Shown here in pieces: positions 30,501-37,197 of a stretch of DNA of 37,500 nt. A program made the position numbers and the translations under genes. Numbering within the stretch: the stretch's first letter is position 1; each line of letters opens with the position of its first letter. This DNA comes from Symbiodinium natans (lineage: Eukaryota > Sar > Dinophyceae > Suessiales > Symbiodiniaceae). The notes below the pieces were generated by a model. That model saw only the letters and a list, made by a program, of their open reading frames with translations. It was not told the DNA's origin and made no database searches. The stretch lies in contig CAJNDS010002348.1 of NCBI GenBank assembly GCA_905221605.1, forward strand, positions 182,501-220,000, given 5' to 3'.

Positions 30501-33500
30501 CTTCTTCACTATACAAAAAAACAAAACACAATTTTGAAAATCACATGAAAATGAAAAAAACGCAATTTTCATCCAAAATTGGAAAAATCCAAGAGGGTTT
30601 AGGGTTTAGGGTTTAGGGTTTAGGGTTTAGGGTTTAGGGTTTAGGGTTTAGGGTTTAGGGTTTGGGAGTTTCCGAACGTAAACCCTAAACACTAAACCCT
30701 CTATTTGGGGGAGGGGGTGGGGGCTCTGACAACAAGGATTAGATAGAGGTTTTTGGGGGGTACAGTAGGGGGGGGGGGGGGGGGCGACATCTAGGTCTGG
30801 CAACCTCGACAACAGGCGTTCATGAGCTCATCAAACCTCAATCCCCAAACCCCGTATGCACAACAGTTCAGGGCCTCCAAGGTATAGGGGGCTTTGGGGT
30901 TTAGAATATAGAGCAACCCAAAACCCTAGCCACCTCTTACCTCTCATGCCAACGATCCACGCCCCAAAAGGCCTTGAGCATTAAACAACAGCACAGGGTG
31001 TTTATGCATTTGCTTTGGAATGTTCCCCCTCATTCTTACAGTTCTTAATACTGATTGTCGTACCCCCTATCATGATCCCTATTAAGGACTGCTAGTATAA
31101 GGGGACCATCCCAACATTCGCTCATGAAGCCGTTTGCAACAAATCACAGGCCGGGGCGGTTGCTATTCCTTTGTCTTGCAAGTAAGCATTCGCAACCCTA
31201 GACTTTAGACCCTAAACTAAGCCCTAAACTCACAGTGCATTAAACCCTAAACCCTAAACCCTAAACCCTCAACCCTAAACCCGAAACCCTAAACCCTAAA
31301 CCCTAAACCCTAAACCCTAAACCCGAGGTACGGGGCAGGGATCATTCTGGTGCCGCACGTCTCATCCTTGCTGGAGCTGTGCCGCGGCAGCGCCTACGAG
31401 TGGTCCTTAAGCGGGCGGCGGAGGGTTTAGGGTTTAGGGTTTAGGGTTTAGTGTTTAGGGTTTAGGGTTTAGGGTTTAGGGTTTATGACATTGTGTAGGT
31501 TCCAGGATGTAGGGTTGAGTCGCAAGAGTTCTTGTCTTCTTTGAGCTCTTGTTCGGCTTCACGGAATCCACAGACTGCCAGGTTCTACCAGTGATTTGCG
31601 CCTGGCACAGAACTACTGGATGGGGCATACGAGGGGTTCAAGGTAGCTGAGGATCCTCGTAAGGGGATTCTACCTATGTTTCGGGATCGAAGATCGTGAG
31701 CCCCTACACCCTAAACCCTCAACCCTAAGGCCTAAACCCTAAACCTGCTCTGGTTTTTGTAGCTTGTGATTGCGGCCGTCTTGGTGGCAAGCTGCCTTCG
31801 TCCTTCGCCAGGTGAATTCCTTCAGTTTCTGTAGAAAGCAGAGCCTCAGTGTCTTCCGTGGTTTTTAGAGGGTTTGGGGCCTTTAGGGTTTAGGGGTTAT
31901 AGGGTTTATAGGGTTTATAGGGTTTATAGGGTTTATACGGTTTATAGGGTTTATAGGGTTTATAGGGTTTATAGGGTTATAGGGTTTATAGGGTTTATAG
32001 GGTTTATACCGTTTATAGGGTTTATAGGGTTTGTGGGGGGTTTGGGGTTTAGGTTTTAGGGTTTAGGGTTTAGGGTTTAGGGCCCCACAACCCCAGCTCA
32101 TCTCAGGTTGCCGGTCCTTGCGGCGATGCAAGTTGGCGCCTGCATGTGCGCGCAGGAGCCATGAGAACTGTCATCTGTTTAGGGCTTAGGGTTTAGGAGT
32201 GTAGGAGTTTAGGAGTTTAGGGTTTAGGAGTTCAGGGTTTAGGGTTTAGGGTTTAGGGATCAGGGTAGCTCACCTTTGCAGACCTGAAAAACCTGCAGCC
32301 ACCTGAAGAACCCAACTCCTTACTCTCCAAAGCTGCCCGCGAACCTTTCGAGTGGCCCGAAGAGGCGTGGTGATCGGTAAGCCTGGGAAGCCCAGTGGTG
32401 CCCTTTACTCTTTTTTTTTTTGGTTAAGGGTTCCCTGAAAAATATCTTAACCCAAAAAAGGGTGCCCTTATTATAATATAGTTACTAGGCTACCAAGAAG
32501 CTGAACTTGAAGGAGCCCTTAGATCTGGGCATGTTCAGGCCGCTGAGGGTTGGGCGTTTAGGGTGTAGGGCTGAAGGTCCCACGTGCCCCTGAACACCCC
32601 TAAAACGCCCTACAGAGACCCTAAATGCCGACATCTACCTACACCCTAAACCCTAAACCCTAAACCTTAAACCCTAAACCGCTCTCCCCATGCGCAGGCT
32701 CAGATGCATGCCATGGATCTGGTCTCGGCAGCTTGGGTCTTGCAAGCCAGCTGGGGTTTGGGGTTTGGGGTTTAGGGTTTAGGGTTTAGGGTTTAGGGCT
32801 TAGGGCTTAGGGTTTAGGGTTTAGGGTTTAGGGTGCAGGGTTTGGGCTTTGGGGTTTAGGGTTTAGGATATGCGGTTTCATTTCGGCTTTAGGGTTTAGG
32901 GTTTAGGGTTTAGCGTTTTGGGTTTAGGCTTTCGGGTTTAGGGTTTATGGGTTTGGGTTTGTGACTTGGGTTTAGTGCTGCTGTTTTCCGAAATGCTGTC
33001 AGCCACCTTCCGGAGCGCCCTCGGATCCTTTAAGTCCCAAGCCATGTACTCCCACAGCCTCTGAACTCCCCAAACCCTAAACCCTGAACCCTAAACCCCA
33101 AACCCCAAACCCTAAACCCCAAACCCTAAACCCTGAACCCTAAACCTAGATCTTGGATCCTGAATCCGAAATCCTCAGCCCTAAACCGCCATCCCTGGCC
33201 AGGTCAGAGATCGTGCGAAGGTACCAAGTCTGTGGAACACCTTCGGGGACACAGGACGCCCTAAACCATTCCACGCTCTCGAACCCTAAACCCTAAACCC
33301 TCAGCCGGAAAACCTAAACCCCAAACCCTAAACCCTAAACCCCAAACCCGAAACCCTAAACCCTAAATCTCGGGGGCATTTCAGGCTCTGGAACTGAACC
33401 CAGGCCCAGTGAGACCCAAAGCCCTAGGCCTGAGTCTCCTCGAGGGTTCAGGGTTTAGGGTTTAGGGTTTACGGTTTACGGTTTAGGGTTTAGTTTTTTC

Positions 33501-33610
33501 GGGTTTAGGATGTAGGGTTTGGGGTTTAGGGTTTCGGGTTTAGGGTTTGGAGCTTACAGGGTTTAGGGTTTTTTTGCGGCTTGGAAGTCTGGCAGGTTTC
33601 GGGCTGGTCT
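21447..33610 (+). CDS. Major facilitator superfamily transporter, DHA1-like (partial, 17 exons)
   Basis: Seventeen exons chain in phase: 21446-21543, 23872-23949, 24588-24630, 25159-25202, 25988-26064, 26532-26574, 27102-27196, 27622-27661, 28293-28318, 28605-28703, 30146-30216, 31328-31391, 31763-31806, 32107-32119, 32698-32727, 33203-33254 and 33596 to about 33610. They give over 305 codons covering TM2 to TM11. Landmarks are motif A before TM3 (GRKPLLVGG), TM4 to loop (GMYVTDISHPLNSARTR), antiporter motif C in TM5 (GLLCGPALGGYL), LPE after TM6, TM7-8 (MALLPLVYVDLALSPTVVGG), the second motif A (ADHLGKMAVVLPGA) and TM11 (SLWNTFGDTGFG). Family knowledge: 12-TM proton antiporters exporting drugs or metabolites. 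The substrate is unknown. TM1 and TM12 were not found. Eleven of the donors are GC. Confidence 0.85.
22236..22315 (+). repeat. TTTAGGG array
   Basis: About 9 units with one interruption. Confidence 0.9.
22665..23060 (-). other. Repeat-free block with an ankyrin-like minus-strand frame
   Basis: About 400 bp without telomeric repeats lie inside a transporter intron. On the minus strand 22770-22991 is open (73 codons) and contains YGKTAWALADSRKMPMIHN, which resembles the core of a C-terminal ankyrin repeat. No splice partners were found. It could be a fragment of an antisense gene, an old insertion or chance. Confidence 0.25.
23104..23219. mobile_element. Family H element with long terminal inverted repeats
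   Basis: A 116-bp unit with termini of about 28 bp, inverted with two mismatches (core CCCAAAGGGTCCTAAGTACC). No second copy in this window. Confidence 0.85.
23872..23949 (+). CDS. Transporter exon b (motif A, TM3)
   Basis: After CGGGCAG it reads DERATSREAYGRKPLLVGG and LLSIAT, the cytoplasmic motif A (D, R, then GRK) and the start of TM3. The loop between D and GRK is about two residues longer than usual. GC donor at 23950. Confidence 0.85.
24190..24560 (-). repeat. Higher-order CCCTAAA-derived repeat
   Basis: Three diverged copies of a unit of about 80 bp that includes AACCTGGAGTACCCCAAA and degenerate CCCTAAA-like runs. Confidence 0.7.
24588..24630 (+). CDS. Transporter exon c (TM3 end)
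   Basis: After ATTGCAG it completes G and reads VAFASCYEQLMVL, matching the end of TM3 and the short external loop. It ends as AG in phase 2 before GCGCGG, so that R is split with exon d. Confidence 0.8.
24942..25143 (-). repeat. AACCCCT block inside CCCTAAA array
   Basis: About eleven units of a variant (CCCCTAA) are followed by about 16 normal CCCTAAA units, directly upstream of transporter exon d. Confidence 0.95.
25159..25202 (+). CDS. Transporter exon d (TM4)
   Basis: After GCGGCAG it completes R and reads LAVGLGVASTFTSA, the Gly-rich TM4 of MFS proteins. It ends in phase 1 before GCTTTT. Confidence 0.8.
25789..25890. mobile_element. Family A element, copy 5, in transporter intron
   Basis: CTTGGGCTGTTCCC at left, GGGGGGAACATCTCAA at right, centre GTATCCCTACTATAGTCCC. 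Confidence 0.85.
25988..26064 (+). CDS. Transporter exon e (TM4-TM5 loop)
   Basis: After GTGGAG it reads MYVTDISHPLNSARTRAPHL and WAATQ, corresponding to the conserved DIS-P-N-RA-T loop before TM5. It ends in phase 0 before GTGTCG, one of few GT donors here. Confidence 0.85.
26532..26574 (+). CDS. Transporter exon f (TM5, motif C)
   Basis: After GGATGCAG it reads MGMSAGLLCGPALG, the antiporter motif C (GP-x-x-GG, with the second Gly split over the intron). GC donor at 26575. Confidence 0.85.
26634..26747 (+). repeat. TTTAGGG/GTGTAGG array and GT tract
   Basis: Normal units, then four GGGTGTA variants, then normal units, ending near a (GT)n tract. Confidence 0.85.
26995..27095 (-). repeat. 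CCCTAAA array before transporter exon g
   Basis: About 14 units ending 6 bp before the acceptor of exon g. Another array (27221-27272) begins about 25 bp after its donor. Confidence 0.95.
27102..27196 (+). CDS. Transporter exon g (TM6)
   Basis: After TGTCCAG it reads GYLLEHVGLCSMTLGVG and then an Ala-rich hydrophobic TM6 ending ALLP. Stopping at the GC donor at 27197 and joining to exon h gives the family-typical LPE. Reading through would stop at TAA next to a telomeric array. Confidence 0.85.
27334..27520 (+). repeat. 101-bp tandem duplication of degenerate telomeric DNA
   Basis: A mixed TTTAGGG-like unit beginning ACCCGTG-AG (27334) recurs at 27435 with near identity, including the same order of TTTCGCG, GGGCTTT and GGGTTTCGGG variants. 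Confidence 0.8.
27622..27661 (+). CDS. Transporter exon h (central loop)
   Basis: After TGCCTAG it reads ETHRANPEKRPLR, a basic hydrophilic piece where the central cytoplasmic loop belongs. It ends in phase 1 before GCCTGG. The call rests on position, phase and the LPE join. Confidence 0.6.
27787..27889. mobile_element. Family A element, copy 6, in transporter intron
   Basis: TTGGGATGTTGCCCC at left and GGGGGAACATCCCAA at right, with subterminal AGTCCTTCA and AAGGACCTGTTAGT. Confidence 0.9.
27951..28220 (-). pseudogene. Minus-strand frame with two diverged 33-residue repeats
   Basis: The minus-strand frame (89 codons) contains two units with a period of 99 bp on DNA, starting near 28014 and 28113. 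Both share a K-x-N pattern followed by N-x-NP (FTANGNPIRN versus ALNDNPESSF). The period is a whole number of codons, so the repeat arose or was kept as protein. It lies antisense in a transporter intron, between telomeric arrays. LRR-like or ankyrin-like origin is possible; no family is certain. Probably a gene fragment. Confidence 0.35.
28293..28318 (+). CDS. Transporter exon i (TM7 start)
   Basis: This 26-nt exon after CGCTCAG completes V and reads LGFGWCYN, continuing into exon j as TM7. GC donor at 28319, with GC also beginning exon j. Confidence 0.65.
28605..28703 (+). CDS. Transporter exon j (TM7-TM8)
   Basis: After GTATGAG it reads AMALLPLVYVDLALSPTVVG and GLSTVNAVATSSQ, the conserved P-Y-x-x-x-LG-S-P-x-x-VG turn between TM7 and TM8. 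It ends in phase 0 before GATTCC (GA donor). Confidence 0.85.
29528..29622. mobile_element. Family F repeat
   Basis: TGTATGGGGGTTTACGATGA, AAGGGACCC and AATAGTAGGATCCCCTA match the copy at 16.4 kb. A third, partial relative is at about 29317-29365. Confidence 0.7.
30031..30140 (+). repeat. TTTAGGG array with TTTAGGGGG block
   Basis: Normal units, then about six copies of a 9-bp variant, then normal units, ending 5 bp before the acceptor of transporter exon k. Confidence 0.95.
30146..30216 (+). CDS. Transporter exon k (second motif A, TM9)
   Basis: After GCTCCAG it reads SRECVGPEADHLGKMAVVLP and GAIV: the second-half repeat of motif A (G-x-x-AD-x-xGK) and the start of TM9. It ends in phase 2 before GCCACT. 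Confidence 0.85.
30287..30593 (-). pseudogene. AT-rich foreign-looking insert with a broken reading frame
   Basis: About 300 bp of strongly AT-rich DNA is placed flush between a TTTAGGG array ending at about 30286 and another starting at about 30594. On the minus strand the codon use is AT-rich and unlike every exon here. One frame contains YSEEEKNSLDYLSKRI and meets two stops near 30455; the adjacent frame then stays open to 30288 (NLSTNSLSNPFTTITNN, PKGGNLLFPQTSNEDL). It looks like a decayed coding fragment from an AT-rich genome (endosymbiont, parasite, large DNA virus or organelle). Source not identified. The other end (30480-30593) is A/T-run DNA with a 19-nt hairpin at 30563-30581. Confidence 0.6.
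30594..30664 (+). repeat. TTTAGGG array right of AT-rich insert
   Basis: About 10 perfect units directly abutting the AT-rich block. Confidence 0.95.
31014..31113. mobile_element. Family A element, copy 7, in transporter intron
   Basis: TTGGAATGTTCCCCCT at left and AGGGGACCATCCCAA at right, with the usual centre CCCCCTATCATGATCCC. Confidence 0.9.
31238..31485. repeat. Opposed arrays around transporter exon l
   Basis: CCCTAAA (31238-31324) ends next to the acceptor of exon l and TTTAGGG (31425-31485) begins about 35 bp after its donor. Confidence 0.9.
31328..31391 (+). CDS. Transporter exon l (TM9-TM10)
   Basis: After ACCCGAG it completes V and reads YGAGIILVPHVSSLLELCRG and S, matching the end of TM9, the P-H-S turn and the start of TM10. 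GC donor at 31392. Confidence 0.75.
31763..31806 (+). CDS. Transporter exon m (TM10)
   Basis: After TTTGTAG it reads LVIAAVLVASCLRP, a hydrophobic segment. It ends in phase 2 before GCCAGG. Confidence 0.65.
31880..32083 (+). repeat. GGGTTTATA nonamer array
   Basis: About 15 copies of a 9-bp unit derived from TTTAGGG, ending in normal units. It creates a repetitive open frame (YRV repeated) that is not a gene. Confidence 0.9.
32107..32119 (+). CDS. Transporter exon n (13-nt microexon)
   Basis: After ATCTCAG, 13 nt complete S and give LPVL before a GC donor. Joined to exon o it makes LPVLAQMHAMDLVS, the expected P-x-LA-x-M-x-D loop. A longer version of this exon (LPVLAAMQVG) is possible. Confidence 0.5.
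32384..32497. mobile_element. Family B element in transporter intron
   Basis: GGAAGCCCAGTGGTGCCC at left, AAAAAAGGGTGCCCTTATTA inside and TTACTAGGCTACCAAG at right; a near-complete single copy. Confidence 0.85.
32698..32727 (+). CDS. Transporter exon o (TM10-TM11 loop)
   Basis: After ATGCGCAG it reads AQMHAMDLVS, ending in phase 0 before GCAGCT. It supplies the acidic loop residue expected before TM11. Confidence 0.65.
33203..33254 (+). CDS. Transporter exon p (TM11 start)
   Basis: After CTGGCCAG it reads VRDRAKVPSLWNTFGDT, close to the family pattern R-x-x-A-x-x-x-WNTFGDxG. It ends in phase 1 before GACGCC (GA donor). Confidence 0.8.
33596..33610 (+). CDS. Transporter exon r (TM11)
   Basis: After TCTGGCAG it completes G and reads FGLVC, continuing TM11 of exon p. 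The end is not fixed; a GC donor at about 33612 is likely. A following piece at 33870 (AHVG) may continue it. Confidence 0.55.
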
Positions 33611-33719
33611 GCGGCTTTCACTCACGGCGTCTAACCCCAAAGCTCCAAAGCCCCAAGGCCCAATGACCCCTGAAAAGGGGTTCAGGCTGTAGGGTTTGGG
33701 GTTTAGGGTGTAAGTAGGG

Positions 33720-33812
33720 TTTAGGGTTTAAGGGTTAAGGGTTTAGGGTTTAGGGTTTAGGGTTTAGGGTTTAGGGTTTAGGGTTTAGGGTTTAGGGTTT
33801 CGAAACCCTAAA
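33720..33812. repeat. TTTAGGG array ending in a perfect palindrome
   Basis: About 9 units, then a 22-bp perfect palindrome centred on TTTCGAAA at 33791-33812. Confidence 0.95.
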
Positions 33813-33892
33813 GATGCACGTGGTGGAGGAATGCTCTTCTCCTCCTTCACCTCCTCGCTTCTTGCTCAGGAGCCCATGTTGGAGTCTCCTAA

Positions 33893-33975
33893 CCCTAAAC
33901 CCTAAACCCTAAACCCTAAACACTAAACCCTAAACCCTAAACCCTAAACCCTAAACCCTAAACCCTAAACCCTAA
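33893..33975 (-). repeat. CCCTAAA array
   Basis: About 11 units, one with CACTAAA. Confidence 0.95.
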
Positions 33976-34160
33976 ATCCCTTACCCTGACGCCCGATCCC
34001 TTTCCCTGAACCCTTATCCCTGAACACCGTACACCCGGAAAAATCCCTAATTGCGACTGGATGAGTCAGCACGCGCAATCTTCGGATGTGGGTTCAGGGC
34101 TTGGGCCTCGGGAAAATTCGGCTTTTCGGGTTTTTTTTTGGCACTGTCGGGCCATCGCAG

Positions 34161-34222
34161 AGTTGGAGGAATCGGAAGAGGCCCCCAAGCACGGCATGTC
34201 AAGCAATCTCCCAAACGAAGCC
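34161..34222 (+). CDS. Candidate acidic exon
   Basis: After CATCGCAG the frame reads ELEESEEAPKHGMSSNLPNE before entering CCCTAAA repeats. It would suit the cytoplasmic tail of the transporter or another protein. The entry phase fits a phase-1 exon end. Confidence 0.3.
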
Positions 34223-34812
34223 CTAAACCCTAAGCCCCAAACCCCAAACCCCAAACCCTAAACCCCAAACCACAAACCCTAAACCCCAACACCCCAAAAC
34301 CCCAAACCCTAAACCCTAAACCCGTAAGCCCTAAGCCCTAAACCCTAAACCCTAAACCCCTAAAACCCTAAACCTTCATAAGCCGTGTCTGGCTCCTCAA
34401 TCCCCAACCCATCCGTGCTCAAAGTGGGGCCAATGCCGGCATTCCTCTAAGCACTTGGATGGTCTCTTACACCGTCCCCTAAACCCTTCATCCGATTCGG
34501 GTTGTTTAGGGTTTAGGGTTTGGGGTTTGGGGTTTGGGGTTTGGGGTTTGGGGTTTAGGGATGTAGCCTTCAGGGCTCGTGTGCGTTGTTGCTAGGGCAG
34601 ATAAGACCAACGTCATCAACAGAATATGAAGTTTTGTCCTTCGATGCATCAGCCTCCGTTCCGCTCTACCCTAGATACCCATGCGAACTCGGCGCCAACA
34701 TCTCGAACCTGGGTTCATGACATCTATCCAGCTACCCTAAACCCTAAACACTAAACCCTAAACCCTAGACCCTAAACGCACAAAGTTCTCAAGAGCTGCA
34801 CAGTACGCGCAG

Positions 34813-34860
34813 GCTTTTGGCCTGGGCAGCGCCTTCTACGCAGATGGCGTGCTGCCACCT
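34813..34860 (+). CDS. Candidate exon, possibly TM12 of transporter
   Basis: After TACGCGCAG it reads AFGLGSAFYADGVLPP, a Gly/Ala-rich piece that could be the last membrane segment. The join to earlier exons is not solved; other frames are open too. Confidence 0.25.
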
Positions 34861-34983
34861 CGCCAAGCTTCACTTTCATGGGGTTTTGGGGTTTAGGGTT
34901 AGGGGTTTAGGGGTTTTGGGGTTTAGGGGTTGGGGTGTAGGGTTTGTGGTTTGGGGTTTAGGGTTTGGGGTTTAGGGTTTTCG

Positions 34984-35065
34984 GGCGTCTTGGTCTTGTA
35001 GAGGATACAGAGCCTATGCACGTTGGCCCCTGGGCCCGACATGCAACATCCTCTACCAGGACGCC
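34984..35065. mobile_element. Hairpin element (family L)
   Basis: GGCGTCTTGGTCTTGTAGAGG at left faces ATCCTCTACCAGGACGCC at right; the left arm has five extra bases. A single copy here. Confidence 0.65.
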
Positions 35066-35115
35066 TACAGGGTTTTCTTTCGAACTGCTTGATTCGTTGG
35101 GATAGCCTACATAAA

Positions 35116-35177
35116 AGCCCTAAACCCTAAACCCTAAACCCTAAACCCTAAACCCTAAACCCTAAACCCTAAACCCT
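35116..35177 (-). repeat. CCCTAAA array
   Basis: About 8 perfect units. Confidence 0.95.
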
Positions 35178-35273
35178 CTCCCCTACTATAAAGCAAGCTA
35201 TGGCCCTTTTGAACCAAAGCCCGACGAACCTAAATCCCGGGAGGGGGGGCTCATAGCAACCCCCCAATAGTCG

Positions 35274-35360
35274 GTTTAGGGTTCAGGGTTTAGGGTTTAG
35301 GGTTTAGGGTTCAGGGTTTAGGGTTTAGGGTTCAGGGTTTAGGGTTTAGGGTTTAGGGAC
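35274..35360 (+). repeat. TTTAGGG array with periodic TTCAGGG
   Basis: A TTCAGGG variant recurs every three or four units, a small higher-order pattern. Confidence 0.9.
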
Positions 35361-35369
35361 GGCCGTGGC

Positions 35370-35900
35370 TGAGCGATTTGAAGAGTCCTGTGGTTTTGGG
35401 GGGCTTCGGGTTGCATTGTAATCGCCTCTTAGCCGCAAGTACTGAAAAAAACACTTCAACTATGTCCACCAAACATTCTTCAAATAGTTTTGGTTTAGAA
35501 AGCGTTGTGCAGTAAGAAAAAAGTTTAAGGATATAGCAAAATTTCGGATTTGTTGACATAACATGTTTCTTCTTGTTGTTTTTTGGGTATGTTTGAAAAT
35601 ATGATCTGAACTTAAAACCTTCGTTTCTGAACTTAAAGCCTTAAACCATTGGTTTCTGAACGTAAAACGCCGTTTAAGTTCAGATGTTATGGTTTCCAAA
35701 AAACGGCAAAAAGCAAAACCAGTTTGCCCAACTTTCTCAAAATGCTTTCAAGTATTGTTGGCGAAGCATTGGGATTTGGCAGTTTTTGTTTTCCCATGAT
35801 ATTGTTTTGTTTTCCTCAATTGCAGATTGCTTTTAAGCTTTTCATCGTTCTTGACTTTTTCTGTTTTGAAGTTTTCGAGGGTTGTCATGCATAAACCGTT
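35370..35900. other. AT-richer block without telomeric repeats
   Basis: About 500 bp has lower GC than its surroundings and is bounded by a TTTAGGG array on the left and short CCCTAAA repeats on the right. It contains three related pieces with TTTCTGAAC(T/G)TAAA spaced about 30 bp (35600-35665) and an inverted pair, 35604-35616 and 35673-35685. Short frames on both strands are not recognised. It may be an unclassified mobile element or captured DNA. Confidence 0.45.
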
Positions 35901-36049
35901 CACAGGCCTTCTTAAAATCTAAACCCTAAACCCTAAACCCCACACCCTAAGACCTAAACTCCAAGCCCTAAACCCTAAACCGTAAGCACTCAATTCCTTG
36001 TCGTGATACACTCACCAAGAACAGTACAATATAAACTCTGTTTCATATC

Positions 36050-36107
36050 GTATATACTTGGGCCCTAAAGCTCCTATATAGGAACCCCTTTAAGGCCAAG
36101 TATATAC
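36050..36107. mobile_element. Short inverted-repeat element (family I)
   Basis: GTATATACTTGGGCC faces GGCCAAGTATATAC over 58 bp, with an internal CTATATAGG palindrome. Confidence 0.65.
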
Positions 36108-36145
36108 TAGACTCCAAAGTAGGGGGTCGAGGGGGATTGAGGGGA

Positions 36146-36271
36146 ACCCTAAACCCTAAACCCTAAACCCTAAACCCTAAACCCTAAACCCTAAACCCTA
36201 ACCCTAAACCCTAAACCCTAAACACTAAACCCTAAACCCTATAAACCCTAAACCCTAAACCCTAAACCCCT
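36146..36271 (-). repeat. CCCTAAA array
   Basis: About 17 units with a few variants; a TTTAGGG array (36372-36430) lies 100 bp further. Confidence 0.95.
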
Positions 36272-36439
36272 CTTGGCTGGAATTGTTCGAGGTGGTCGTG
36301 CGAAGTGCAGGGCGAGGGCATAAACCTTGCACCCTAAGACCTAAGACCTTGTAAGTTTAGGGTTTATTGTTTGGGGTTTATTTAGGGTTTAGGGTTTAGG
36401 GTTTAGGGTTTAGGGTTTAGGGTTTAGGGAGCCCTTCAG

Positions 36440-37075
36440 AGAGAAGCCCTAAACCATAAGCCAACAAACTTGAGGCTCCTCGTCGCCAGCGGTGGCATGT
36501 TCATCATGACCCGGCGCTAGTGCGAAGCGGCACAGTCTTCGACAGGTTTGGCTGAGGGTTTTAGGGTTTAGGGTTCAGGGTTCAGGGTTCAGGGTTAAGG
36601 GTTTAACTGAAGCTCATAGGTTTGGATGGGTTTGGGTCATAGAGGACATGTGGTGTAGGTTGTGTTGTTCATGTGCGCGGGACCTTCCTGATTCGTCCAA
36701 ACGGGACACAGTTCTGTCGGTTATGTTTTCCCATTCCGAACCTCAAGACCCTGAGTCCGAAGCTGTAATCTCTGAAACCCTAAACCCTAGCCCTAAACCC
36801 TAAACCCTAAACCCTAAACCCAGTCTCTGAACCCTAGTTAAGCAAAAAATGGCCGGCTGGGGATCTCCCCCTACTTTGCTGGTAGAAACCCTCCTGGCCT
36901 ATCTGGGCGTTTTTGGGGGAACTGCTGTGGGGCAGGGGTTGGGGGGGGCTTCATCATGACTCCGAACAGTCCGAACAGAGAGCGGGAGGCGCTGGGGCTT
37001 GGCTTTGTACTGTAGGGGTTTAGGGCTCATGGGGTTTAGGGTTTAGGGCCCTTGTTGATGAGCGGATGAACAGCT
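36440..37075. other. 3' flank with short telomeric arrays
   Basis: It holds brief telomeric tracts (36555-36605, 36775-36820, 37017-37050) and unique pieces without convincing exons. One piece after GTCGCCAG (36492-36550) is open as RWHVHHDPALVRSGTVFDRF, but no splice partner is known. Confidence 0.3.
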
Positions 37076-37076
37076 A

Positions 37077-37197
37077 CTTGGACATTCAGGGGTACTTTCA
37101 AGTAGGGCTATAAGTAGGGTATCCATGGTTAGAACAACCTTATTTTAGGGGACAAATAGCCCTACTTATAAGTATCCTTCAAGTATCCTTGTCAACT
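37077..37197. mobile_element. Family D-like element near window end
   Basis: TTGGACATTCAGGGGTACTT at left and AGTATCCTTGTCAA at right, with an internal inverted pair GTAGGGCTATAAGTAGGG / CCCTACTTATAAG. Confidence 0.7.

Noticed and set aside
31874-32059. Open frame of repeated YRV residues
   Set aside because: It is the translation of a 9-bp telomere-derived repeat (GGGTTTATA) with no other protein-like sequence.
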